From Apricaphanius iberus (Eukaryota > Chordata > Actinopteri > Cyprinodontiformes > Aphaniidae), in the NCBI GenBank assembly GCA_028564705.1, contig JAPXFQ010002676.1, positions 372,001 to 436,000 on the forward strand: a DNA stretch of 64,000 nucleotides, in the 5' to 3' direction. Positions within the stretch are counted from its first letter, which is position 1. Each line of letters opens with the position of its first letter. The translations under genes and the position numbers were made by a program. Shown here piece after piece: positions 12,870 through 25,394 of this stretch. Below the pieces are notes generated by a model. It worked only from the letters and a program-made list of their open reading frames with translations. It was not told where the DNA came from and searched no databases.

Positions 12870-13115
12870 AAGTCAAGTCCAATTTATTTATAACACACAT
12901 AAAAGTTATATACAAATCAAAATAAAACACATCAAACATACAAGGTTTAAAATCCTGTAAAAAGAGTCAGAGTTTTACATTTGTTTTTAAAAATGTTGGA
13001 GAATTCCTAATGTCCAGGGGGATATTTTTCCACAGTTTAAGAGCAGCTACCTCAAAGGCCAATTGTGCAAGTTCTCTGACTTAAAAGATGAGAGAGGCTT
13101 GTAATTTTAATCATA
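12870..13115 (-). mobile_element. LINE 3' end, antisense
   Basis: The stretch starts AAGTCAAGTCCAATTTATTTATA, continues with a purine-rich segment, and then has CCAGGGGGATATTTTTCCACAGTTTAAGAGC. It resembles the 3' untranslated part of fish L2/CR1-type elements in reverse orientation. A better-preserved relative is at 51503-51903. No coding part remains. Confidence 0.5.
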
Positions 13116-13383
13116 GGTATACCTCAACTATAAAAGACAAAATAAACATTAAAAATAAAATAAAAAATCACATGGTCTGATTTTTAAAGAATTTATTTGC
13201 AAATTATGCTGCAAAATAAATATTTTGTCACCTAGAAACAAACTAGATTTCTGGCTCTCACAGACTTGTAACTTCTTCAGTAAGAGGCTCATCTGTCCTC
13301 CACGCGTTAGCTGTATTAATGGCATCTGTTTGAACTCGTTATTAGTATAAAGACTCCTGTCCACAACCTCAAACAGTCACACT

Positions 13384-13925
13384 CCAAACTCCATTACAGA
13401 CAAGACCAAAGAGCTGTCAAAGGACACCAGAAACAAAACTGCAGACCTGCACCAGGCTGGGAAGACTGAATCTGCAGTGAGCAAAAAATCCTAGAACCCC
13501 ACTAGTAAATGACGTTGAGAGAGCTGGGACTAAAGTAAAAAGGCTACCATCAGTAACACACTATGCCCCTAGGGACTCAAGTACTGCAGTGCCAGATTTG
13601 TCCCCCTGCTTAAGCCAGTACATGTCCAGGCCCATCTGAAGTTTGCAGCAGAGCTTTTGGATGATCCACAAGAGGACTGATAGAATGTCATATGGTCAGA
13701 TAAAACCAAAATAGATCATTTTGGTAAAAAAATTCCACTTGTGTTTGGAGAAAAAAGAATGCTGAGTTGCATCCAAAGAACACCATACCTGTTGTGAAGC
13801 ATGGGGGTGGAAACATAATGTTTTCAGGTTGTTTTTCTCCAAAGGGACCAGGCGTGTAAAGAAAGTAAATGGGGTCATACATTGTGACATTTTGAGTGAA
13901 AACCTCCTTCCATGATCATGTAACA
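13384..13925 (+). pseudogene. Decayed Tc1-like transposase
   Basis: Reading through stops and shifts, the text gives typical Tc1 transposase phrases: TADLHQAGKTESAVSKK, then a segment with FVKPVH..LKFAAELLDDPQ, WSDKTKIDHFG around the first catalytic Asp, and KHGGGN..VFG-like remnants. The frame is broken many times and the C-terminal catalytic Glu region is missing. It is a fossil of a lineage different from the intact element at 15483-17101. Confidence 0.72.
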
Positions 13926-13929
13926 GCAC

Positions 13930-15298
13930 GCCCAATAAAAACACTCTCTTTATCTTAACCATTCAGAACAGCAAATCCCTCTGTGTTTAATTAGTAGCAG
14001 TACTTTTTCACAAAGGTATGAAAAATGAAGCGGGGTTAATTTCCAGCATTTCCCCTATCAAATGGCATAGGCAGATTACTGAAACAGTAGTAAACGTAAA
14101 GCAGATTCAAGTTGAGACCAGAAACAGACTCTCTAGATGCATAGGTAGTGTTTCGTAGAAATGTGCCTATTATCCCTCATAATCACATATCACAGTCTGA
14201 TTTTTCCTTTTTAGAAAGGAAACATTCCCAACAACCATGTCACAATACTAAAGATTATTTTCTTTCTGAACTGCTCCTTGTCCATCCGTTTGCTTGCTCT
14301 AAATCTTTGATCTTATTTGAATAACAAACAAGTGTATCACACTAAAAGGCTTTTGCACAACCTTTCAGCTTTGAGACACTCATATTTCTCTTCCTATTTT
14401 TTCTTAACTGGAAACCTCAAAGAAGCCAGAACTGACTGATGTGGGAAGGTGGAAGGCTCTGACCTTGAATAAACAATTATAGTCATCTTGTATAAATCAC
14501 ACTATTTCAGTGTGACAGAATCCAGGTAGGCGGATTCAATTAGGGACACCGAGAAATGGGGATGTTAGGTTAAAAAAACAGAAATACTTTGGAGAAAAAC
14601 AGAGAAAATAGGAAAGGAAGCTGCTTAGAAAAGTCACACAAAAATGTGCCCCAACCATGTTGTTAATATGGGTGCTTTTTAGTCATTTATCTATTTAGTT
14701 TAAGTCAACAATCTCAAACACAACACTTTTAAAGATTAAGTCACACAGACATACACGCACACAAACCTCACCCACGCATGCACAAGCCCATTCACATAAA
14801 CACATGCGCATGCGCCACATGTAGTATCATCCCTGCTGCTATGTTAGAACCATCCAAATATGGTTGAGGATATTGCCATGGCAACAGCAGACAGAAGGGG
14901 TGCAGACTTATGTGGGATGAGCTCCAGAGAGTCTGCTTGACTTCTGGTTCAAACTACTCTTGTTTTCAATTCATTCACCAGGGCAGTCATTCTTTCAGCA
15001 GTTACTAAATGTGAAATTTGGCGTTGGCTACATTCTGGCTGCCATGCCAATTCATCTGCACTGTAAAACTTGCAGGGTAGGCTGCAAAACCTGTACTCCA
15101 GTGTAAATAGACCATTCTCTAAACAAATATTTTTATAGCTTTTAACCAATGCAGAGATTTTTTACTTGCTTTGCTTTTTGTTAAAATCAATATTCTGTAC
15201 AGTATAGATTACATCAGCATCAAATCTGTTGCAGAGCTGCTGCAAATCATAAAAAACAGCAGATCATAAATTGTAAAAATGGAGAAGAAACCAACAGG
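13930..15298. other. Non-coding, nothing recognised
   Basis: AT-rich sequence with a CA-rich patch near 14745-14815. The 66-residue open frame at 14949-15149 on the minus strand has no recognisable motif. Confidence 0.4.
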
Positions 15299-15338
15299 TC
15301 AGGGGCTAGAGGCTGCGCTTGCAGCCTCTAGCCCCTGA
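15299..15338. repeat. Perfect 18-bp hairpin (4-nt loop)
   Basis: The left arm (15299-15316) and right arm (15321-15338) are exact reverse complements around the loop GCTT. The arms are GC-rich in an AT-rich setting. Copies of GCAGATCATAAA lie on both sides (about 15260 and 15383), and an AGTTATAAC motif recurs just downstream. This suggests local duplication around the hairpin. Confidence 0.93.
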
Positions 15339-15443
15339 AGTTATAACCGCAGTTATAACAGCCCCATGAAGTTATAACAGAGCAGATCATAAAAGAAAAA
15401 GATGTCTCTGTTATGTTAACATATAAATACATGGATTGAACTT

Positions 15444-15447
<4 letters not shown>

Positions 15448-15482
<35 letters not shown>
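15448..15482. repeat. (TA)n array flanking the Tc1-like element
   Basis: A TA run abuts the left end of the element, and a shorter TA run (17102-17120) abuts its right end. The element evidently inserted into, or seeded, a TA microsatellite. The exact TA target duplication therefore cannot be singled out. Confidence 0.93.
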
Positions 15483-15485
<3 letters not shown>

Positions 15486-17101
15486 TACCGTTCAAAAGTT
15501 TGGGGTCACATTGAAATGTCCTTATTTTTGAAGGAAAAGCACTGTACTTTTCAATGAAGATAACTTTAAACTAGTCTTAACTTTAAAGAAACACACACTA
15601 TACATTGCTAATGTGGTAAATGACTATTCTAGCTGCAAATGTCTGGTTTTTGGTGCAATATCTACATAGGTGTATAGAGGCCCATTTCCAGCAACTATCA
15701 CTCCAGTGTTCTAATGGTACAATGTGTTTGCTCATTGGCTCAGAAGGCTAATTGATGATTAGAAAACCCTTGTGCAATCATGTTCACACATCTGAAAACA
15801 GTTTAGCTCGGTACAGAAGCTACAAAACTGACCTTCCTTTGAGCAGATTGAGTTTCTGGAGCATCACATTTGTGGGGTCAATTAAACGCTCAAAATGGCC
15901 AGAAAAAGAGAACTTTCATCTGAAACTCGACAGTCTATTCTTGTTCTTAGAAATGAAGGCTATTCCATGCGAGAAATTGCTAAGAAATTGAAGATTTCCT
16001 ACAACGGTGTGTACTACTCCCTTCAGAGGACAGCACAAACAGGCTCTAACCAGAGTAGAAAAAGAAGTGGGAGGCCGCGTTGCACAACTGAGCAAGAAGA
16101 TAAGTACATTAGAGTCTCTAGTTTGAGAAACAGACGCCTCACAGGTCCCCAACTGGCATCTTCATTAAATAGTACCCGCAAAACACCAGTGTCAACATCT
16201 ACAGTGAAGAGGCGGCTGCGGGATTCTGGGCTTCAGGGCAGAGTGGCAAAGAAAAAGCCATATCTGAGACTGGCCAATAAAAGAAAAAGATTAAGATGGG
16301 CAAAAGAACACAGACATTGGACAGAGGAAGACTGGAAAAAAGTGCTGTGGACGGATGAATCCAAGTTTGAGGTGTTTGGATCACAAAGAAGAACGTTTGT
16401 GAGACGCAGAACAACTGAAAAGATGCTGGAAGAATGCCTGACGCCATCTGTTAAGCATGGTGGAGGTAATGTGATGGTCTGGGGTTGCTTTGGTGCTGCT
16501 AAGGTGGGAGATTTGTACAGGGTAAAAGGGATTCTGAATAAGGAAGGCTATCACTCCATTTTGCAACGCCATGCCATACCCAGTGGACAGCGCTTGATTG
16601 GAGCCAATTTCATCCTACAACAGGACAATGACCCAAAACACACCTCGAAATTGTGCAAGAACTATTTAGAGAAGAAGCAGGCAGCTGGTATTCTATCGGT
16701 AATGGAGTGGCCAGCGCAGTCACCAGATTTGAACCCCGTTGAGCTGTTGTGGGAGCAGCTTGACCGTATGGTACGCAAGAAGTGCCCATCCAACCAATCC
16801 AAATTGTGGGAGCTGCTTCTAGAAGCGTGGGGTGCAATTTCTCCAGATTACCTCAACAAATTAACAGCTAGAATGCCAAAGGTCTGCAATGCTGTAATTG
16901 CTGCAAATGGAGGATTCTTTGATGAAAGCAAAGTTTGATGTAAAAACAATCTTATTTCAAATAAAAATCATTATTTCTAACTTTGTCAATGTCTTGACTC
17001 TATTTTTTATTCATTTCACAACGAATGGTGGTGAAATAAGTGTGACTTTTCATGGAAAACACAAAATTGTTTGGTTGACCCCAAACTTTTGAACGGTAGT
17101 G
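15483..17101 (+). mobile_element. Complete Tc1-like transposon, DD38E type
   Basis: A 1,619-bp element with terminal inverted repeats identical over 26 bp (15483-15508 and 17076-17101, beginning CACTACCGTTCAAAAG). It sits between TA dinucleotides and encloses one long open transposase gene (15895-16938). Complete ends plus an open frame make this the best candidate in the window for a recently mobile, perhaps still competent, element. The spacing of its catalytic residues (38 instead of 34 between the second Asp and the Glu) fits the DD38E branch of Tc1-like elements described as Intruder. That lineage name is from memory and was not checked by alignment. Confidence 0.93.
15895..16938 (+). 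CDS. Tc1-like transposase (DD38E), intact
   Basis: A 347-residue protein, normal for the Tc1 family (about 340), with no stops or frameshifts. It would bind the element's inverted repeats and carry out cut-and-paste transposition at TA sites in the nucleus. Residues 1-50 form the first helix-turn-helix (MREIAKKLKIS). GRPR at 59-62 is the usual AT-hook-like linker, and a second helix-turn-helix lies at about 75-125 (LTGPQLASSL, STSTVKRRL). The RNase H-like core has D154 in WTDESKFEVFG, D244 in LQQDNDPKHTS and E283 in SPDLNPVELLW. D244 and E283 are separated by 38 residues, against 34 in Sleeping Beauty-type enzymes; the extra residues lie around YLEKKQAAGILSVMEW. The start codon is the first in-frame ATG (CAAAATGGCC). 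The gene is on the plus strand, antisense to the surrounding grm5 gene. Confidence 0.95.
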   Translation: MARKRELSSETRQSILVLRNEGYSMREIAKKLKISYNGVYYSLQRTAQTGSNQSRKRSGRPRCTTEQEDKYIRVSSLRNRRLTGPQLASSLNSTRKTPVSTSTVKRRLRDSGLQGRVAKKKPYLRLANKRKRLRWAKEHRHWTEEDWKKVLWTDESKFEVFGSQRRTFVRRRTTEKMLEECLTPSVKHGGGNVMVWGCFGAAKVGDLYRVKGILNKEGYHSILQRHAIPSGQRLIGANFILQQDNDPKHTSKLCKNYLEKKQAAGILSVMEWPAQSPDLNPVELLWEQLDRMVRKKCPSNQSKLWELLLEAWGAISPDYLNKLTARMPKVCNAVIAANGGFFDESKV

Positions 17102-17120
17102 TATATATATATATATATTG

Positions 17121-18863
17121 CTTTACTAATCAGAGAACTTTACACTGGAACCACAGTCACCTGTTCACACTCACAAACACATTCAGAAAGCCAGGTTGTG
17201 CTCTGAAAAGTCATGCATCTTAAAGTCTATAAAGACCAGGCAGTGAGCCCTATGTGCCAACAGCTACATATCTCAACCCAGCCAACCATTAATGAGTATG
17301 CAGCCCTCTGGCACCACAAGCAATTATGGGACTGAAACAATCAATAGACTGAAGCGAATAGGTGCAACTGTGTGTCTGCAAAGCTAAGAGTCTATGTAAG
17401 TCTCCATGAGTCTAACACGGTTTAATTCCTGGTCCTCAAAAACCAATTCATGCAAGTAGGACAGACGATTACAATGTAATTTAAGTGCCTCCAAAAAGGG
17501 ACATGCTAACAAACTGACAAACCAGACAAATTTAAGACATTTTTAAACACTGACTTAAAAAGTCATCAAGTATTTTTTTGAACGATGTGTCCGAGGAAAT
17601 GGAATAATCTGCTTTATCGTCATCTCTATGCCCTTTTGGTAATGTAATTATCTGGTACTAAATGAATGTCTGCCTAGCTGGCCTAATCAGAATTTCCCTC
17701 TGCAGACCCCAAGTGAGTGGGGTACCCACCCATGACCGTCTCTAATTTGTAAGTGCAGTCCGTTTTTGAATAAGATGCTAATGGAGACTGATATTCAATT
17801 AACTGGACCGAATCAAAGATGACTGCACAGACACAGAGGACCAAAAAACATGAAGTAAAAATTATCCAATCCAACAACACATTAAGTTCTATTTTAAACA
17901 AAGGAAATGCCAAATTATTGAAAAGTTTATGTGGGTCTGAATGACCTCTAGACTAATTAAAGAAGTTTTAAAGTTGATTAAAAGTGTTAAATCTTTGATA
18001 GAGATCCACTGTATCAACAATGTGCTATGCAGGTAAAATGCTCCTAAACAAATTCATAGGATTCTGACAATAGACTCTCAGCTATTATTTTGTGAGTGTA
18101 AACAGAAAGCTTTAGGTAAGTTTTAGATATAAGGTGAGCAACAATGCTGCCTCAACAGCAAATCCGAAAAAAACAACAAAGAAAGAAATTGAACCCCAAG
18201 TTATAATATTCACCCAACCTGTCATAATCATTTTTCTCTTAAATTCTTAAATCTTGACTTGTTAAAGCTACATTTTTTTTATTTATTTGCTTGCTCTTCT
18301 GTAAACACTTGCTCTTTGGAACATACCACTGTGTGTGAGGTTAGATGAGCCTTGACAGGTTGTTTGATATTTTTCTGCTAATCTAATATTTTTCATTTTG
18401 GAGACAAAGTTCTAGATCTTGAGGATTTCATAAAATACAGGCAACAGAATGCTCATCTCTACTTTGTGATCTTTCTTTATCCTACTTTACTTTCATCTCT
18501 CATTGGTCAACAAACCACGGATTTACTGCAGTCAATGGCTTTACCTCAGTTGCTGGAGGAAGATGATGATGAGGATGATGGTGATGAGGAGAGTGGTGAG
18601 TGAGATGATAATGCGCATCATGCTGGCGATGACAACACAAATGATGGGGGTTACGATGATTGAAACACACAGCACTGATCTCTGGAGGAGAAGTAGAATT
18701 GAAAAGGATTATGTTTTTGGTATTTTAATGCTAATCACAGGATACTGTTCCCATTTTATCAAAGACCTGTTTTGTCGTCTACAAATTGGGTGACAAAAGC
18801 TGCTAACATAATTATTCATCCTATGTTAATTAACAGTTGGCATGACAACTAAAGCCGAGGGTC
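17121..18863. other. Non-coding, nothing recognised
   Basis: AT-rich. A degenerate GAT/ATG-rich stretch at about 18555-18660 creates open frames on both strands (Met-rich on one, Ile-rich on the other). This is low-complexity DNA and not a membrane protein gene. Confidence 0.4.
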
Positions 18864-20515
<1,652 letters not shown>

Positions 20516-20943
20516 TTATGACATGCTTGTCTCCATTTCTTCATTTTAGGAGTAAATTAGGAGTATTTTTCCTCTGCTGAAACACCTGCAGCAAATAAAC
20601 AGTGGCAATTCCTAGTAAATAAACCTTTTGTTGGAATAAATTACTTAAATTATGTGCAGCTCGTTTTAAAAGTGTTGATCTACTGTGGCTGTAAGAAAAC
20701 ATTGTACTAGCTTGTGAGTGTTGACAACTTTAGGCATGAGAGGTAGCAAGTACACAAAAACAATAAAATAAGTGCTCTTTCCTTTGCAACAGCAGTGCAG
20801 CACTTAGTTGGAATTAAATGTCTTGTAGGTGTATTTTCCTCCATTATGTTTCTGCCTGAATAAACACTAAATTAAAATAAAATATGAAATCTATGAAAAA
20901 CACACGAGTATACTTATTTATTCGGTTCAGTCTTGTTACATTA

Positions 20944-21108
<165 letters not shown>

Positions 21109-21144
21109 TTAAACCAACAGAGAAAAGATATCTGCATGAATATA

Positions 21145-22870
21145 TAGAATCTCTGGCAAAAGTATTTACACCGCTAGAACTTCTTTGAAACACAAACCTT
21201 GTTTTTTTGACAGTAGATAAGAAAACCACTCAAATAGCTTAGACCTTCACCAAGGAACCCCCCATACCCATTTTGTGATCTATTTCTTACTTTTCCGATA
21301 AAATGTATGTTAATGTGACATCGGTCTGTGTTCATGATGTCGCTGTTCTGTTCCAGGTCAGAGAGGAGATGGGCGCATGTGCGAAAACTTGGCTGTACAT
21401 ACAGTATGACTCAACCATAGCAGGGCTGCTGCTCCAGCTAAGCCATCTGTGAACTCTCTGAGATGAGCTAGGAATCCAACATAGCACGGGTGGTCTGTAG
21501 GTGGATATGTCGGATCAACCCCAAAAGTTAATCAGTTGTTCCTGTTCTCATTACGGACATTTCCTGAAAATTAAACTGAAATCTGTCCATACATTTTGAG
21601 TCATTTTGCTAACAGACAGATAAACAGACAGACTGGCAATATACCTCCTGGTGGAGGTAAATAAAGTATAGCAGGTGTGGACTACATATGTATTACGATA
21701 TCTTGAATTAACACTGCGCATAGCAAAATGTAGTTGCTATTACATTTCCAAATATTTTAAGGTATTTCTGTAGAACTTTACAAATCGAGACAAAAAAAAA
21801 AATTTCAAATTCTTTACAAAAAAAATTACGTCTCAGTAAGATTGGGTGGACGGCTTCTGTGAATATTAATAGTCTTACCAAAGATTTCTTACTGGATTTT
21901 TATTTAAATGTATCAGAATTTTTTCTTTGGCCATTCTAACACATGGCTATGTTTTCATCTAAATGAACTCTGACTGTATGTTTATGGTTACTGTTCCAAT
22001 AAACAGGAATTCTTAAATTATCCTGTCATTTACTATTTCTAGTGGGTTTGCTTCTTGGGTTGCTATGTAAATGACTACGACCATCGTCCCTTCAACTTCG
22101 ACAAGCTTCCCTGTTCGAGCTGAAGAACAGCATACCCAAAACATGATGCTGCCACCCGAATGCTTGACTCTGGATATTGTGTCTTTTTTGATGATATACA
22201 ATCAGTACGTTTACATACACATCCAAATCGAGCTTTTGGCAGTAATTGGACTAATAACTTAACCAGAGTTGAGAGTCGAGAGAATCGAATTATTGAGGGT
22301 AATTTGTTCAACTCAACGTTAAGTGGCGTCATGTGCCACTTAGTGTTAGCCTTCGTACGCTTAGCCTCAAACCAACTGGAGTGTAAAAAGAGCGTGATAG
22401 GAACAAAGTAGATTCGAGTAAATGTAGGAGAGTTGCAATCACAATGCACCATCTGTTTGTCAGTCCAAAACTTAACTAATCGGCCTCTTACGGTTATCTT
22501 TTTCTTCTACTACTGTGTTGTTGTTGATTGGCGCTTCTGCACTTCGTCACTTTCTGGTGGCGACGCATGCAGGGGCAAGGGTTGCAAAGAAATTTGATTT
22601 CAATTCTTATCATCTAGGCACCTAAGTCCGATTTCTCAAACTCCAATTTGGTTCGACTCCAGTCGGACTAAGGCGATAATTTGACTTTCTTCTGCAGCAT
22701 GTAAATGCAGAGTGTGCAGAGTTGAACCTTTTTTATCATGCTTATGTTCTGTATATGGCTTGTTAAAAAGTGACAAAAGGGACATCTTATTAGTTTCTTG
22801 AAGATTTTCTTCTTGTTACTCTTTCAATTTGGCAAGATTTGTTGTGTGCAGAGCTAAAATTTGCAAATGT
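21145..22870 (-). pseudogene. Tc1-like fossil split by two younger insertions
   Basis: Antisense Tc1 text appears in pieces. An end-like segment lies at about 21145-21235 (GGCAAAAGTATTTACACCGC). Transposase remnants lie at about 21740-22190, including TISRVKHSGGSIMFWVC on the minus strand, a version of the conserved KHGGGSIMVWGC motif. More remnants lie at about 22712-22870. Between them sit a segment ending CCTCCTGGTGGAGGTAAAT (about 21236-21665) and a MITE-like segment (22195-22711). The order suggests an old Tc1 copy later hit twice. Boundaries are approximate. Confidence 0.55.
22195..22711. mobile_element. MITE-like element, first copy
   Basis: About 0.5 kb ending GTCGGACTAAGGCGATAATTT...GCATGTAAATGCAG. 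The left end (CGTTTACATACACATCC) is a weak inverted match to the right end (read in reverse, GCATTTACATGC). The right end also matches, in reverse orientation, the left part of the segment at 31200-31372. It interrupts the Tc1 fossil. Superfamily unknown. Confidence 0.5.
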
Positions 22871-22871
22871 A

Positions 22872-23838
22872 TTTTTGCACACATGTCTAAAATTACTTTG
22901 TGTTGTTCAACTTCAAAAACAAAAAAATAAATAAACTAAATACCTTGAAATCTGTGGTTTTAAAATATGAAGAAAAAAAATTAGAGGTATAAATACATTG
23001 GCAGTGTATACTGACTGCAGTAACATGCCGTCTTGTGGACCACCCTTAGCAGCTTGACTTGATTCCAATGAAAGCATATCCCCATCGTGGCTCCCTTTTC
23101 TTTGCCAGAGAAAGTGGGTGACCTGGAATTTATGCTAATGAAGGGTTGTGCACACTGGCAACGAAAGTGATAGGATTCCCCTCTCTAGTTTCTAATTCTC
23201 CCCACTTTTATCTCCCTCCATTCTTTGTCATGATTGAAGGAAAAATCAAAGCTTGCCACTCTATCTCTGTTTTTAAATCTCTGATCTGTTTAAACACCAA
23301 AGGGTCTCTAACTGGGTACAAATGATCTCTTTTGTGCATAAATATTTTTTCAAAAGAAATATTAGGTTAAACAATAAAACAAGAAAAGAAGGGGAGACCT
23401 GAATCTTTATGTGAAAAAAAACACAGAGAAAAGGCAAGGCAATGGTGGGAAATGAAACAGACAAAGGCTCCTGATCCCAAACCACCATACAGCTCAATGT
23501 GTGTGTAGTTAGACCAATAATGAGGGTGGTGGAGTGAAGTGTAAAGTCCTGTAATTAGTGTCTCAGCGAGAGGAGTGGGAGACAGATGGTACAGACCATC
23601 CTTCCCATGTGCACTTTCAGACATGCACACACATTCTCACATACACACGCTTTCATTGTGGCACAATTATCCCAATCTATAAAGCCTGTAACCTACTTCA
23701 CTCTGGAGTCAGGATTTATGTGGAAGACCTGTTTCCCTTTTTGGGGTCTCTGTATGCTTTCTTTATACATTCTGTTTCTCGTATACTCAGGATTGGATGC
23801 TATTAAATATTGCTGGCACACTGTCCCACAAATGTACT
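22872..23838. other. Intron sequence, nothing recognised
   Basis: AT-rich non-coding sequence with overlapping short open frames on both strands near 23273-23840. None has a recognisable domain. Confidence 0.4.
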
Positions 23839-23839
23839 A

Positions 23840-23882
23840 AACACACACACACACACACACACGCACACACACACACACACAC
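23840..23882. repeat. (AC)n microsatellite
   Basis: About 21 AC units with one interruption (ACGC). This is the commonest dinucleotide repeat class in vertebrates. Confidence 0.96.
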
Positions 23883-24274
23883 AATCATTCATCAGTCTGA
23901 GATAGGTCAGCACCTCAAAAAAAGACAGTCCCATCTTTCCAACTAATGCTTAAAAAATATACATCAGTTGTGGGCTTCTCTATTTAACCCACATTTATCA
24001 GTTTGTGGATGTCTCAATTGAATCTAAGGTCTGATCCAGGTTCCAATTCTTTTAAATCATCATTTCTCTTTTACATAGTAAACTTTTTTTATCTCTACCT
24101 ACTGTTAATCTACTTAATGTTTCTGATTGCTTCTCATTCATCTAAGCAAGTCTTGCACAGTCATTTTTTAAACAGGCATTGCCTATTTGTGTGTCCATGG
24201 CTTGCAAAGCATTACACACTATTTTATTAATCATGCTGCCACAGCTCCGTGTCTGTTGTAGCATGGGACTTGCC

Positions 24275-24460
24275 CCGTGTGCTGTGCTCAGATCCGCAGA
24301 AACCTCTCAGGTCAGGAAAAACCTTATGGAAAAAGGGGAGAAAGACATGCAGCAAAGGTTGCTGAGAACAGGATTCGAACTCACGACAACCATGATGAGA
24401 GCTGGGGCCTCTGTATATGGGGTGCCTGCACTTACAACTACACCACACAACGCTCCTCTT
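24275..24460 (-). mobile_element. tRNA-derived SINE, antisense
   Basis: On the minus strand the head reads as a degraded tRNA-like promoter: GTTGTAAGTGCAGGCACCCCATATACAGAGG, then GAGTTCGAATCCTG as the B box. The plus strand shows GACATGCAGCAAAGGTTGCTG and GGCCTCTGTATATGGGGTGCC, phrases typical of a widespread teleost SINE. It is not a functional tRNA gene: the cloverleaf cannot be completed and it continues into SINE body. Confidence 0.65.
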
Positions 24461-25030
24461 CAGACAGAATTAACTTGAAACGCCTCAGATATTGTACAAG
24501 CCAAATTATCAGTGATACACCAACACAAGCATGCAAACCAACTGTTCCAGATGAAATCATCAACCCCCAGGAGCAAGATGTTGGTTTAATGAAGACAGTA
24601 GCTGTATGTGTGAATTCAGATATTCGCTCGCATTTCTCTTAATAAGCCGCACTTGTTTGTGCATTCTATGGTAGCTGAAACAGCCAATCAGCCAACCAGT
24701 CACATTGCAGCAACACAGTGCATTCAGGCATCAAGATTTGGAGAAAACAAATTTTCGAGACTCAAACTGCGGTTAAAAGTGGTAAAGAAAGTGGATTCAG
24801 AATAATTTTAAACTCTTTGTAGGTGGAAGATAGACTGGTGTCAGTATTTTAGAAACTTCTGATCTATCTATTTACTTGCAGACCAATCTATATAAATCCC
24901 AAAGAATGGTCTAAAACGGACAAAATACCTATTAAATAGAAATTGCTTTAACAATAAAGTACAATTTTTCTAGAAGCCACAGCTTCAACTTATTCGATTT
25001 CTTGAAATTCATCTACTAAGTACTGCGAAT

Positions 25031-25394
25031 TAGGGCTGGTTATCGATTCAAATTTCAAGAATCGATTCGATTCCGATTCACAAAAGTTAGAATCAATTAT
25101 CTCGATCTAATCCAGTTCAATGTTGATATGGGTCAGTGCTAATAAATGTTTTTTTAAGCTGTTATTTTAATTATATGCCTAATATTTAATGACTTAACAC
25201 TGGATAAGTAACAGTTCACCATGGAAACAAAATGTAAAATGGCCGTATGGACTTTTCCTTTCTATTTCAGTTTTAAAAAGGGCAAGCTATTCTAAAAAAC
25301 AGAATCGATTTTTGAACTTGTGAATCGATTTGTTTCGATTTCTACAAGAATCGATTCAGAATCGATTTTTCTATTATTTCAACACAGCTCTACT
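25031..25394. mobile_element. hAT-like MITE with ATCGATT-rich ends
   Basis: The segment begins AGGGCTGGTTATCGATTC and ends CAACACAGCTCTACT, an imperfect inverted terminal repeat of the AGGGCTGGG type. Multiple copies of GAATCGATT occur near both ends in opposite orientation, and the middle is AT-rich with no coding. Such short elements are common in fish and are usually ascribed to hAT. The target duplication is unclear. Confidence 0.6.

Noticed and set aside
18503..18793. Met-rich open frame, or on the other strand an Ile-rich possible membrane segment
   Set aside because: Degenerate GAT/ATG low-complexity sequence explains both. No splice sites or homologous motifs.
22013..22201. Independent small gene
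   Set aside because: The peptide contains a decayed Tc1 KHGGGSIMVWGC motif and belongs to a transposase fossil.
23840..23882. CRISPR-like or other direct-repeat array
   Set aside because: It is a simple (AC)n microsatellite. No repeat-spacer pattern occurs anywhere in this eukaryotic window.
24275..24460. tRNA gene on the minus strand
   Set aside because: The B box is readable, but the unit continues as a SINE and lacks a closed acceptor stem.
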